This document shows positions 1 to 7,144 of a stretch of 50,705 nt of DNA, piece after piece. Origin of the DNA: Bacillota bacterium. Lineage in GTDB: Bacteria; Bacillota; Clostridia; Tissierellales; Tissierellaceae. The notes beneath the pieces were generated by a model. The model did not search any database. It had not been told where the DNA came from and saw nothing but the letters and a program-made list of their open reading frames with translations. The translations under genes were made by a program, and so were the position numbers. Location of the stretch: assembly GCA_023388495.1 (NCBI GenBank), contig JAEWGC010000047.1, positions 1-50,705 of the forward strand, in the 5' to 3' direction. Numbering within the stretch: position 1 is the first letter of the stretch; the number at the start of each line of letters is the position of its first letter.

Positions 1-135
1 ACAAGTACAGGCTATACCTTAAATGCAGATGTAAATGCAGCACTAAATATATTAAAGAAAAGTAGAGTTGTGGATATAAGTATCCTATACAGTAGAGGCG
101 AAGTGGATACGCCTAAAAGAATAAGGATAGCTTAG
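1..135 (+). CDS. tnpB: IS200/IS605-family TnpB (OrfB), C-terminal 44 residues
   Basis: Open from the first base in frame 1, stop at 133-135; the rest of the gene lies left of the window. The peptide contains D-V-N-A-A-L-N-I (residues 10-17 of the fragment), the RuvC-III motif of TnpB with its catalytic Asp, and ends in a basic tail with R-G-E-V-D-T-P, common in IS605 OrfB proteins. TnpB is an RNA-guided endonuclease, the presumed ancestor of Cas12, guided by an omega RNA made from the element's right end. The characteristic right-end hairpin follows 20 bases after the stop, which supports the call. Whether the missing RuvC-I and RuvC-II parts are intact cannot be seen. Confidence 0.8.
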   Translation, partial: TSTGYTLNADVNAALNILKKSRVVDISILYSRGEVDTPKRIRIA

Positions 136-186
136 CTGTCAACCTTCTTATGAAGCTCCCACTTCTATAAGTGGCGAGTGGTTCAC
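1..186 (+). mobile_element. Right end of an IS200/IS605-family insertion sequence
   Basis: After the tnpB stop there is an imperfect hairpin at 156-178: CTC-CCACTT pairs with AAGTGG-c-GAG, with one bulged C and a CTAT loop. The segment closes with TGGTTCAC at 179-186. A short subterminal hairpin followed by TTCAC is the usual right end of this family, whose Y1 transposase recognises such hairpins and leaves no target-site duplication. The base after 186 resumes the coding frame of an interrupted gene on the minus strand, which places the boundary. The left end and any tnpA are outside the window. Confidence 0.75.
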
Positions 187-202
187 AATGGGCTTTTTAG
201 TG
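60..202 (+). ncRNA. Probable omega RNA (TnpB guide RNA), limits approximate
   Basis: In characterised IS605-family elements the tnpB 3' end and right-end hairpin are transcribed as omega RNA, and about 16 nt of flanking host DNA beyond the right end act as guide. By that rule the guide would be about 187-202, inside the interrupted SRAP gene. This is inferred from family knowledge and from the hairpin at 156-178. No promoter or processing site is visible, and the 5' limit is a guess. Confidence 0.35.
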
Positions 203-384
203 AATTCAGGCATATATCCCCACTTCATCATTCTTATTTCATTTACATTTCTATTTATTACAATAGGGACTGTATTTGTTGGGAATACTTCATCTTGAGG
301 AGTAAATTCCTCCATATTTTTTATAGACTTATACAATTCGATTAATTTATCTATACTTATATCTAAGGAAAATCTACCACACAT
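187..384 (-). pseudogene. SRAP/HMCES-YedK family protein, N-terminal fragment truncated at the IS end
   Basis: The minus-strand ORF starts at 384 (ribosome site AGGTGA just upstream) with M-C-G-R-F, the invariant start of SRAP proteins, whose Cys2 cross-links to abasic sites in single-stranded DNA. About 66 residues are native and include the family blocks T-P-x-D-E-V-F-P-T and M-K-W-G-Y-M-P. The family's next element, an Asn-Ala-Arg-Ser motif, should follow K-P-I-(V)-N, but here the frame runs into the IS right end and stops at 148-150 after about ten element-encoded residues. The downstream active-site Glu and His are therefore missing. Full-length relatives are about 200-230 aa. The remainder may survive on the far side of the element. 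Confidence 0.75.
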
Positions 385-442
385 AATATCACCTTTTTTA
401 TTTTTATATTAATATTATACCCATTAAATGAAAGGATAAAAA

Positions 443-471
443 GAAGGATTTCAACAACTTATGTAGAATAT
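443..471 (+). promoter_or_regulatory. Sigma-H (Spo0H) promoter of lepB
   Basis: GAAGGATTT at 443-451, an 11-nt spacer, and GTAGAATAT at 463-471 fit the sigma-H consensus RNAGGAWWW-N11-12-RNNGAATWW at every defined position. It lies 40 nt upstream of the signal peptidase start. Confidence 0.7.
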
Positions 472-511
472 AACTAGCTAAGAAGATAAGTTGAATAAGG
501 AGTGAAATCTA

Positions 512-1066
512 TTGGAAAGAGAAAAAAGAAAACCCCAAAATAAAATTATAACAATATTTATTATACTATCTATATTATCCATGGTATTATCCATATTTGC
601 AATTAAAAACCTCCGTATTATAAGAGTTAGCGGTATATCTATGAAGCCTACTATATATGACGAGGATGGGTTAGTTGCTGTACGTTATCCAAGTTTTACA
701 AAGCCTAAGCTAAAGCATGGAGATATTATCTCATTTAGAGCACCTTTTAACAAGAACTATGGTTTTGTTAAAAGGATTATTGGTCTACCGGGAGATGAAA
801 TTAAACTAGAAGATGGCAAGGTTTATTTAAACGGAGAAAGATTAATAGAGAATTATATTGAGGAAGGTATAAAAACAAGGCCAGGACCAAGATATACAAG
901 TTGGATTATTTCAGATGGTGAAGTATTTGTATTGGGAGATAATAGGCAAATAGGAGCTAGTAGTGACAGTAGAAGCTATGGTTGCATTCCTATATCAGAT
1001 ATAACTTATGTAGTTTTCTTTCGTATTTACCCCTATGATAGTCAAGGATTTTTAGCTAATAATTAA
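512..1066 (+). CDS. lepB: Signal peptidase I
   Basis: A 184-residue type I signal peptidase that cleaves secretory signal peptides on the outer face of the membrane. There is one N-terminal membrane anchor (about 12-32). The catalytic Ser-Lys dyad is Ser43 in S-G-I-S-M-K-P-T and Lys87 in F-V-K-R-I-I-G-L-P-G-D; box E is G-D-N-R near residue 141, followed by S-S-D-S-R. The length is that of small Gram-positive SipS/SipT enzymes. The start is TTG at 512, chosen because AAGGAG lies 8-9 nt upstream. It is monocistronic. The upstream sigma-H-type promoter suggests a rise in expression at entry into stationary phase or sporulation. Confidence 0.93.
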   Translation: MEREKRKPQNKIITIFIILSILSMVLSIFAIKNLRIIRVSGISMKPTIYDEDGLVAVRYPSFTKPKLKHGDIISFRAPFNKNYGFVKRIIGLPGDEIKLEDGKVYLNGERLIENYIEEGIKTRPGPRYTSWIISDGEVFVLGDNRQIGASSDSRSYGCIPISDITYVVFFRIYPYDSQGFLANN

Positions 1067-1145
1067 GCCTATGGATAAAAATAATAGTTTCGAGAAAAAA
1101 TGAACTGTAGTATAATAATTTAGAAACTAATTAGGAGGAGAAGAT

Positions 1146-1367
1146 ATGGCAGAAATTAAATACGAAATAAAAGAGAGTTTAGGAGTACTATCAGAATCAG
1201 CTAAAGGTTGGACAAAGGAAATTAATTTGGTATCATGGAATAATTATCCTGCAAAATATGATATAAGAGAATGGGATCCAGAGCATATGAAAATGGGAAA
1301 AGGACTGACTCTTTCTTCTGAGGAAGTAAAGAAGCTCAGGGATATACTGAACGAGTTAGATTTATAA
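1146..1367 (+). CDS. YdbC-like PC4 (p15) family single-stranded nucleic-acid-binding protein
   Basis: A 73-residue protein with the compact PC4 fold seen in Lactococcus YdbC: L-V-S-W-N-N-Y-P-A-K-Y-D-I-R-E-W followed by G-K-G-L-T-L-S and a C-terminal helix. Eukaryotic PC4 and its bacterial relatives bind single-stranded DNA as dimers. The cellular role in Firmicutes is not established; roles in transcription or repair are suggested by fold only. The ribosome site is AGGAGGAG 6 nt upstream, and a TATAAT box stands at 1111-1116. A strong terminator follows, so the gene is probably a single unit. Confidence 0.85.
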   Translation: MAEIKYEIKESLGVLSESAKGWTKEINLVSWNNYPAKYDIREWDPEHMKMGKGLTLSSEEVKKLRDILNELDL

Positions 1368-1386
1368 TTATATAATTAATATTAGA

Positions 1387-1413
1387 AGAGTGGAATCATT
1401 CCACTCTTTTTTT
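1387..1413 (+). terminator. Rho-independent terminator after the PC4-like gene
   Basis: AGAGTGGAAT and ATTCCACTCT form a nearly perfect hairpin followed by seven T. Confidence 0.9.
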
Positions 1414-1486
1414 AATGTACAAAAGTGAATATAGATGAATTTTGGGTAAATAAATGTCATAGAATAGTTTTGCAGGGGGGAATTAG

Positions 1487-2659
1487 ATGGATTTAAATAG
1501 GGAATCTTTGGCACTACATAAGAATAATAAAGGTAAGATAGAAATCAAAAGTAAAGTTGAAATAAAAGATTATAAAGACTTAAGTATAGCATATTCTCCA
1601 GGAGTAGCAGCACCGTGTACTGAGATAGAAAACGATTTAAATCTAGTCTACGAATATACTAGCAAAGGTAATACTGTAGCAGTTGTGACAGATGGATCGG
1701 CTGTGCTGGGATTAGGTAATATAGGCTCAGAAGCAGGATTGCCTGTTATGGAGGGAAAGGCCATACTATTTAAAACCTTCGCTGATATAGATGCCATTCC
1801 AATATGTTTAAAAAGCCAAGATGTTGAAGATATTATCTCAACAGTGAAAAATATTTCTCCTACCTTTGGTGGAATAAACCTAGAGGATATTTCTGCTCCA
1901 AGGTGTTTCGAAATAGAAGAAAGACTTAAAAAGCAATTAGATATACCAGTATTTCATGATGACCAACATGGTACTGCGGTTGTAGTTTTAGCTGCTATAA
2001 TAAATTCTCTTAAGATAGTTAACAAGGATAAAGAAAAGGTTTCTATTGTAATAAATGGGGCTGGAGCTGCGGGGATTAGTATAGCTAAGTTACTTATGGC
2101 AGATGGTTTTAAAGATATAGTTTTATGTAATAGAAAAGGCATATTAGAGTATGACGATCCTTCCTTAGATAAATATAAAAATGAAATAGCTAAAGCAACC
2201 AATCCTAGAAAGGTGAAAGGTAGTTTGAAAGATGCCTTAAGGAATGCAGATATCTTCATTGGAGTATCATCATCAAATATACTAAATAAGGAAGATATTG
2301 AATCGATGAATAAGGATCCAATAATACTTGCCATGGCAAATCCAGATCCTGAAATAATGCCAGAGGATGCCAAAAATGCTGGGGCTAGAATAATAGGTAC
2401 AGGTAGATCTGATTATCCCAATCAGGTGAATAATGTATTAGCATTTCCAGGCATATTCAAGGGGGCATTAAGTGTAAGGGCAAAGGATATCAATGAAGAA
2501 ATGAAATTATCAGCAGCATATGCCATTGCTAGTGTAGTTAATGAGGAAGATTTAAATGAAGAAAATATACTTCCAAATATTTTTGATAAAACAGTAGTAG
2601 ATAGAATTGCCAATGCCGTATCTAGTGCTGCTAGAGAAACAGGTGTGGCTAGAATATAG
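1487..2659 (+). CDS. Malic enzyme (malate dehydrogenase, oxaloacetate-decarboxylating)
   Basis: A 390-residue bacterial malic enzyme converting malate to pyruvate and CO2 with reduction of NAD(P). Visible: Y-S-P-G-V-A-A-P with Tyr36 as the expected proton donor; V-T-D-G-S-A-V-L-G-L-G-N-I-G at 67-80; Lys91 as the expected general base; metal ligands Glu133-Asp134 and F-H-D-D-Q-H-G at 156-162; the dinucleotide fold G-A-G-A-A-G at 191-196; and N-P-D-P-E near 285. The length is that of the short (about 400 aa) prokaryotic class. The start is ATG at 1487, with GGGGGG just upstream. The cupin-like gene follows after 19 bases, so the two are probably co-transcribed. Cofactor preference is not assigned. 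Confidence 0.93.
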   Translation: MDLNRESLALHKNNKGKIEIKSKVEIKDYKDLSIAYSPGVAAPCTEIENDLNLVYEYTSKGNTVAVVTDGSAVLGLGNIGSEAGLPVMEGKAILFKTFADIDAIPICLKSQDVEDIISTVKNISPTFGGINLEDISAPRCFEIEERLKKQLDIPVFHDDQHGTAVVVLAAIINSLKIVNKDKEKVSIVINGAGAAGISIAKLLMADGFKDIVLCNRKGILEYDDPSLDKYKNEIAKATNPRKVKGSLKDALRNADIFIGVSSSNILNKEDIESMNKDPIILAMANPDPEIMPEDAKNAGARIIGTGRSDYPNQVNNVLAFPGIFKGALSVRAKDINEEMKLSAAYAIASVVNEEDLNEENILPNIFDKTVVDRIANAVSSAARETGVARI

Positions 2660-2678
2660 ATTTTTAAAGGGGGATAAT

Positions 2679-3215
2679 ATGGATTATATTGTAAGGGAAG
2701 TAGAAAATTTTTATAAGGTTATTAAATTAAAAGAATTTAGAAAGACAGAGGGAGTTGTTTTTGATGTAATGGTAAAGTCTATGGTACCACCAGTTCATGC
2801 CATAGATAGAGTGCTGCATGAAGTAGGAGCCATATCACCAGGTCCAGTTGAAGGAGTGGAAAGACCTTGGTATATGCATCCTCATCAAGAAGATAATCTT
2901 TTTGTACTTCATGGAAAAAGATATGTGGAGCTTTATACAAAGGAACATGGAAAGGTAGAAAAATTTGTAATCACTCCAGATTATATAGAGCATAATGGTG
3001 AGCGTATAGTAGAAGGCGGTGGATTAATTACTTGGACCACAAATGTGTTCCATAGAATAATAAGTGGAGATGAGGGTTCAGCCTCAATAAATCTGGCAAC
3101 TCACCTTGATGGATTTGATATAAGAACAAACTTTAATATTTATGATTTAGATATAGAGACTGGAGAGTATAGACTAATAAGAGAAGGATATAAGGATCAA
3201 AACCATGATGATTAA
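2679..3215 (+). CDS. Cupin-like protein of unknown function
   Basis: 178 residues from ATG 2679, preceded by AAAGGGGG; the longer reading from 2607 overlaps the malic enzyme gene and lacks a ribosome site. I do not recognise a named family. His67, His69 and Glu71 (H-P-H-Q-E) and His125 (W-T-T-N-V-F-H) have the spacing of the two metal-binding motifs of cupins, with G-K-R-Y-V-E-L-Y as a beta strand between them, so a small metal-binding beta barrel is likely. There is no signal peptide or membrane segment. It lies 19 nt after the malic enzyme gene, and a terminator follows, so it is the last gene of a two-gene unit. Enzymatic, binding and regulatory roles all remain open. Confidence 0.6.
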   Translation: MDYIVREVENFYKVIKLKEFRKTEGVVFDVMVKSMVPPVHAIDRVLHEVGAISPGPVEGVERPWYMHPHQEDNLFVLHGKRYVELYTKEHGKVEKFVITPDYIEHNGERIVEGGGLITWTTNVFHRIISGDEGSASINLATHLDGFDIRTNFNIYDLDIETGEYRLIREGYKDQNHDD

Positions 3216-3241
3216 AATGAGCCATTTTTATGGCTCGTTTT
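3214..3241 (+). terminator. Terminator of the malic enzyme-cupin unit
   Basis: GAGCCAT/ATGGCTC (3219-3225 with 3230-3236), extended by A/T pairs into the T-rich tail, immediately after the stop codon. Confidence 0.8.
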
Positions 3242-3306
3242 AATTTCCTTGAATAAATTCAACAATTGTTATAGTATAATATAAAAAAATATTGAGGTGT
3301 GAAAAC

Positions 3307-3876
3307 ATGGAATTACTTAAACAAAGAATAATTAAAGATGGATCCTTTAAAGAAGGAAATATTATAAAAGTAGATAGTTTTTTAAATCATCAAATAGATG
3401 TAGATTTGTTAAATGAAATAGGTAAAGAGTTTAAATCTAAATTTCAATTGGAGAAAATAGATAAGATACTTACTATAGAGGCGTCAGGTATAGCTATAGC
3501 AGTTATTGCAGCACAGTATTTTAACGTACCAGTAGTTTTTGCAAAGAAAACAGAGTCAAAGAATCTAGATAATGATACGTATGAAAGCTCTGTATACTCT
3601 TATACAAAGAATAAGACATATACAATAAAGGTATCCAAGAAATATTTGAAGGAAGGAGAAAATATACTAATAATAGATGATTTCCTTGCCAATGGAAAGG
3701 CTGCTGAGGGGTTAATAGATATAGTAAACAAGGCAAATTGTAATGTTTCTGGTGTAGGTATTGTAATAGAAAAGGGATTTCAAAAGGGTGGAGATAATAT
3801 AAGAAGAAATGGAATAAAACTAGAGTCTCTAGCTATAGTTGAATCAATAGATGATGGAAAAATAGTTTTTAGATAA
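3307..3876 (+). CDS. xpt: Xanthine phosphoribosyltransferase
   Basis: 189 residues. It transfers phosphoribosyl from PRPP to xanthine for purine salvage. The PRPP-binding loop is I-L-I-I-D-D-F-L-A-N-G-K-A (about 120-132), with the Asp-Asp pair typical of type I phosphoribosyltransferases; I-E-A-S-G-I-A (57-63) forms the pyrophosphate loop region, and V-F-A-K-K follows as in Xpt. The start ATG 3307 is chosen over the reading from 3292 because GAGGTG (3294-3299) serves as its ribosome site and the length becomes that of the family. No purine riboswitch is seen in the short upstream gap, which holds only a TATAAT-type -10 near 3275. Discrimination from adenine or guanine enzymes rests on overall similarity. 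Confidence 0.85.
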   Translation: MELLKQRIIKDGSFKEGNIIKVDSFLNHQIDVDLLNEIGKEFKSKFQLEKIDKILTIEASGIAIAVIAAQYFNVPVVFAKKTESKNLDNDTYESSVYSYTKNKTYTIKVSKKYLKEGENILIIDDFLANGKAAEGLIDIVNKANCNVSGVGIVIEKGFQKGGDNIRRNGIKLESLAIVESIDDGKIVFR

Positions 3877-3969
3877 AATCAATATAATTGTGAAAAAACT
3901 AATTAGCGTATAGTAAAAAGAATGGGGTATCAATATATCACTGTAATATATAAAAGGGGGAAACTGTTT

Positions 3970-4971
3970 ATGAGTATTGGGAAGTTAATTAATGAATATG
4001 GTAACAAACATTCTCCTTACATGAGTGGATTGGTAAATCATTTACCTATGGCACAATTAGCCTTATACAGGCTGTCAGGAGATATGGAAAAGGTAAAAGC
4101 ATATACCGAATCTTATGTAAATATGGTTAATATTGATCCCGTAAAGACTGAATACCAAGGGGCTAATTCCTTTGAAGAATGTCTTGGAGAGCGAGAGTTA
4201 TATGAATCATGTTTAGATGTAGTACAGAGGAAAATTAAAGAGAAGGGCATGGAAGAGATTATTAAATATGTACTTAACACTTATCCCCTAGGTATGTCAT
4301 CTGGTCTTTTTCATACATTAATTAGAGTAGCCTATGCAGTAGAAGGAGTTAAGTCTGATGAAGAATTAGTAGATGAAGTGGCAAGATCATTAGCTTATTA
4401 TATTACAGCCTATAGAGAGGCAGATTTATTTAAAAGAAAAATTAATAGTTTAGAAATTGGGAAAGAAATGGATGCTCTAGTAAATAATCCACATATAAAA
4501 GAATTATTAGAATCAAAAAACACAATGGGACAAAAAATAAAATCACTTTATAATGATGAAGAGTATCTAAAATTAGGCTTCATTATAGAAGGTGAAGAAA
4601 AAGAAAAAGTAAGAGCATTACTTCAAATTCTATTACCAGCTTTTATTAAAACTGGAAGTATAGTTATATTACATTGTATAACAGGGTTACATGCTTTACT
4701 AATACTAAAAGAATACTATGACGATTTTGATAATACCTTAGATATTCTAACTACTTGCATCATCACTCACTTACTAACCCAAGAAGATTTATCATTTGAT
4801 AGCAAAAAAGATAGAATTATAGATTTTTCATGGAGCAATATAATTAGTATGGGTAGACAATCTCCAGATGTTCATACATTAAAGCTAACTTATAGCTGTA
4901 GTGAGCTTTACAAGCAATGTGATATGATTGAACTAAAAAAAGCAGCAAAGAAAAGAATATTGATGACTTAA
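3970..4971 (+). CDS. Questin-oxidase-like protein (DUF4243 family)
   Basis: A 333-residue soluble, largely helical protein. The N-terminal block N-H-L-P-M-A-Q-L-A-L-Y-R-L (23-35), the G-L-F-H-T-L-I-R-V-A-Y-A block near residue 115 and H-C-I-T-G-L-H-A-L near 240 are the conserved parts of the questin oxidase-like family. In fungi one member is a Baeyer-Villiger-type oxygenase of anthraquinone synthesis; bacterial members have no established reaction, and an oxygenase role in an anaerobe is doubtful. The start ATG 3970 has AAAGGGGGA upstream; the in-frame start at 3922 has none. It stands alone between xpt and a long hairpin. Confidence 0.65.
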   Translation: MSIGKLINEYGNKHSPYMSGLVNHLPMAQLALYRLSGDMEKVKAYTESYVNMVNIDPVKTEYQGANSFEECLGERELYESCLDVVQRKIKEKGMEEIIKYVLNTYPLGMSSGLFHTLIRVAYAVEGVKSDEELVDEVARSLAYYITAYREADLFKRKINSLEIGKEMDALVNNPHIKELLESKNTMGQKIKSLYNDEEYLKLGFIIEGEEKEKVRALLQILLPAFIKTGSIVILHCITGLHALLILKEYYDDFDNTLDILTTCIITHLLTQEDLSFDSKKDRIIDFSWSNIISMGRQSPDVHTLKLTYSCSELYKQCDMIELKKAAKKRILMT

Positions 4972-4973
4972 TA

Positions 4974-5018
4974 AATAAGTTCACTTTTTGGTACTTGACA
5001 CCAAAAAGTGAACTTATT
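4974..5018. terminator. Long perfect hairpin between convergent genes, probable bidirectional terminator
   Basis: A 19-bp perfect stem (4974-4992 with 5000-5018) and a 7-nt loop, placed between the questin-oxidase-like gene (+) and tyrS (-). The flanking T runs are weak, so termination is inferred from position and stem strength. Confidence 0.6.
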
Positions 5019-5037
5019 ATTTGTAAAATGTCGATAT

Positions 5038-6261
5038 TTAGATTCTTACTTGATGATATACTTTCTTACCTTTTTTAATCATTATCTTTCCATCTTTGAA
5101 GTCAGCTAAATTAATTTGTTTATCTATAGATTCTACTTTTACATCATCAATAGAGATACCACCTTGTTCAACAAGTCTTCTTCCCTCTCCATTTGATTTA
5201 GTCAATCCTACATCCTTTAGTAAGTCAAGGATACCAATTCCATTTTCAAAGGCAGCAGGATCCATTTCAGTAAATGGTATAGAGCCTTCATCCATACCTC
5301 CTGAGAATAATGCTTTAGCTGCTTGTTGGGCTTTATTAGCTTCTTCTTCTCCATGTATTAACTTAGTTACTTCAAATGCTAATACTTCCTTAGCTTTATT
5401 GATTTCTGCGCCTTCTAAAGCACTAAGTCTTCTTACTTCATCCATAGGAATAAATGTAAGCATCCTCAAGCATTTATCAACATCTGCATCATCTACATTT
5501 CTCCAGTATTGGTAGAACTCATAAGGAGATGTCTTTTCAGGGTCTAACCAAAGTGCACCCCTTGCTGTTTTGCCCATTTTATCTCCTTCGCTATTTGTAA
5601 GGAGTGTACAAGTCATTGCATAAGCTTGCTTACCAGACTTTCTTCTTACTAAATCCATACCTGCAATCATATTGGACCATTGGTCATCTCCACCTAATTG
5701 CATTTTACAGTTGTATTTTTCATTTAATACATAGAAGTCATAGCCTTGCATTAACATATAGTTGAATTCTAAGAAGGATAGACCTTTTTCTAATCTTTGT
5801 TTAAAACATTCTGCAGTTAGCATCCTATTTACAGAAAAATGGGAGCCTATATCTCTTAAAAATTCAACATAATTTAAGTCTAGTAACCAATCAGCGTTAT
5901 TTACTAAAATAGCCTTGTCATCACTAAAGTCAATTAATCTTTCTAATTGTTTTTTTATGGAGTTTGCATTACGTTCTATATCTTCTTTAGTAAGCATTTG
6001 TCTTATATCGGTTCTTCCTGATGGATCTCCCACCATTGCAGTACCGCCACCAACTAGTGCAATAGGTTTGTGCCCTGCTCTTTGCATATGTGCCATGAAC
6101 ATCATAGCTATAAAATGACCTACATGTAGACTATCAGCAGTAGGGTCAAAGCCTATATAGAATGTTACGCTTTCCTTACCTAATAATTCTCTTATTTCTT
6201 CTTCATGGGTAGTTTGTTTTATATATCCTCTTTCCATTAGAATATCAAATACATTTTCCAT
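5038..6261 (-). CDS. tyrS: Tyrosyl-tRNA synthetase
   Basis: 407 residues, a class I synthetase charging tRNA-Tyr. It has the TyrRS form of the HIGH motif, H-V-G-H at 46-49, after G-F-D-P-T-A-D-S-L; the tyrosine pocket Q-L-G-G-D-D-Q-W-S-N at about 188-197; K-M-G-K-T at 228-232; and a C-terminal S4-like RNA-binding domain ending in K-K-G-K-K. The start at 6261 has AGGAGGGA directly upstream; the in-frame extension to 6405 is the T-box leader read as protein and is rejected. Expression is expected to be controlled by tRNA-Tyr charging through that leader. The gene stands alone on the minus strand. Confidence 0.96.
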   Translation of the reverse strand: MENVFDILMERGYIKQTTHEEEIRELLGKESVTFYIGFDPTADSLHVGHFIAMMFMAHMQRAGHKPIALVGGGTAMVGDPSGRTDIRQMLTKEDIERNANSIKKQLERLIDFSDDKAILVNNADWLLDLNYVEFLRDIGSHFSVNRMLTAECFKQRLEKGLSFLEFNYMLMQGYDFYVLNEKYNCKMQLGGDDQWSNMIAGMDLVRRKSGKQAYAMTCTLLTNSEGDKMGKTARGALWLDPEKTSPYEFYQYWRNVDDADVDKCLRMLTFIPMDEVRRLSALEGAEINKAKEVLAFEVTKLIHGEEEANKAQQAAKALFSGGMDEGSIPFTEMDPAAFENGIGILDLLKDVGLTKSNGEGRRLVEQGGISIDDVKVESIDKQINLADFKDGKIMIKKGKKVYHQVRI

Positions 6262-6284
6262 TTTATCCCTCCTAAAAATAATAA

Positions 6285-6505
6285 AGGGCTTCATCTCATC
6301 TAAAAGGACGAGAGGAAACCCGTGGTACCACCTTAATTTGCATAAAGCCTCAAGCCATGTAACGTATGGCATACGCAAAATTGAAGCTCCAGAATTGTAA
6401 TTCACTAATTTAAGGATATAGACTTCTCACCAATAGTCTATTCTCTGTGGATTTACCTTAATTAGCTACTTAAATCCTTCATAGCTTATTATCTAGTTAT
6501 ATTTT
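6285..6505 (-). promoter_or_regulatory. T-box leader (tRNA-Tyr-sensing riboswitch) of tyrS
   Basis: On the minus strand the antiterminator bulge AAGGTGGTACCACGG lies at about 6320-6335, followed by a G+C-rich hairpin (about 6285-6321) and a T-rich run, the regulated terminator. Upstream is a stem I structure with an AGAGA element and the terminal-loop motif TTGGTGAGA. The specifier codon is probably UAC (Tyr) at 6397-6399 within GAATTACAATTC, placed by hand-folding the base of stem I. Uncharged tRNA-Tyr stabilises the antiterminator and lets transcription proceed. Confidence 0.9.
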
Positions 6506-6510
6506 ACATT

Positions 6511-6539
6511 ATATTAATATATTATAATAATGTTGTCAA
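6511..6539 (-). promoter_or_regulatory. Sigma-A promoter of the tyrS T-box transcript
   Basis: On the minus strand, TTGACA (6534-6539), a 17-nt spacer and TAATAT (6511-6516). Confidence 0.75.
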
Positions 6540-6544
6540 GGATA

Positions 6545-6574
6545 AAATAAAAGGCCCAGAAAATTTCTAGGCCT
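6545..6574 (-). terminator. Terminator of the superoxide reductase gene
   Basis: The minus strand reads a hairpin with AGGCC-AGAAA/TTTCT-GGCCT arms followed by TTTTATTTTA. It ends just before the tyrS promoter. Confidence 0.8.
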
Positions 6575-6605
6575 CTTATCCTTTAATTTAGATTACCTTC
6601 TGGTT

Positions 6606-6983
6606 TTATTCTTCAACCTTAAGTTCTACGCTGTTTTCCCATAGTCCATGGATATTGCAGTATGATGTTGCATATAATGTACCTGATTTTTCAGCTTTAA
6701 ATCTAAGTGATACATTAGGCTCAGTGAATAATCCACTTTCACCATGGGAAGTAAAATTACAAGAACCAATTTCAATTGGGAATTTATGTCCCTCTGGTTG
6801 GAAATATACCTTTATCCATGATATGTAATGCTCAAAGGTATTTGGATGTGCTATTTCTTCTCCAACAAGAACTTTAACATCTACTAAATCGCCTTTTTTA
6901 ACTGTTTCAGGTGCATGAATTACTGGTACGTGTTTTTCACCTTTCCAATCACCACTTTGATATAAACTGCTTATACTTTTCAT
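6606..6983 (-). CDS. sor: Superoxide reductase, 1Fe (neelaredoxin) type
   Basis: 125 residues. It reduces superoxide to hydrogen peroxide in the cytoplasm of anaerobes, with electrons usually from rubredoxin. All iron ligands of the Fe(His)4Cys centre can be placed: His18, His46, His52, Cys109 and His112, with Glu16 and Lys17 (G-E-K-H-V-P) as the active-site pair. Other conserved blocks are H-P-N-T-F-E-H and Y-C-N-I-H-G-L-W-E-N. The N-terminal Cys4 desulforedoxin domain of two-iron desulfoferrodoxin is absent. Start ATG 6983 with AGGGA upstream. Single gene with its own terminator. Upstream there is a tract of ATTATTT heptamers (about 7005-7036). Confidence 0.95.
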   Translation of the reverse strand: MKSISSLYQSGDWKGEKHVPVIHAPETVKKGDLVDVKVLVGEEIAHPNTFEHYISWIKVYFQPEGHKFPIEIGSCNFTSHGESGLFTEPNVSLRFKAEKSGTLYATSYCNIHGLWENSVELKVEE

Positions 6984-7004
6984 TTATAAATCCCTCCATT
7001 GTAA

Positions 7005-7036
7005 TTATTAATTATTATTTATTATTTATTATTTAT
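7005..7036. repeat. Short tandem heptamer tract (ATTATTT)
   Basis: About four copies of a 7-nt unit lie in the gap between the divergent superoxide reductase and rRNA methyltransferase genes. The complementary heptamer AAATAAT recurs after glmU (16693-16714). Confidence 0.7.
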
Positions 7037-7144
7037 CATCTGTTACTTTGTATACCCCATTATTAAAAAAATAACCAATATTATTAACTAAACATTAGTT
7101 ATTTAAGGTATAATATAGATAGTTATTCTTGAAGGAGAGATACA

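Noticed and set aside
4974..5018. 19-bp perfect hairpin considered as a miniature transposable element
   Set aside because: I see only one copy, no target-site duplication, and its place between convergent genes suits a terminator.
6262..6405. 48-residue N-terminal extension of tyrS
   Set aside because: It is the T-box leader read in frame; the true start at 6261 has a strong ribosome site and matches TyrRS length.
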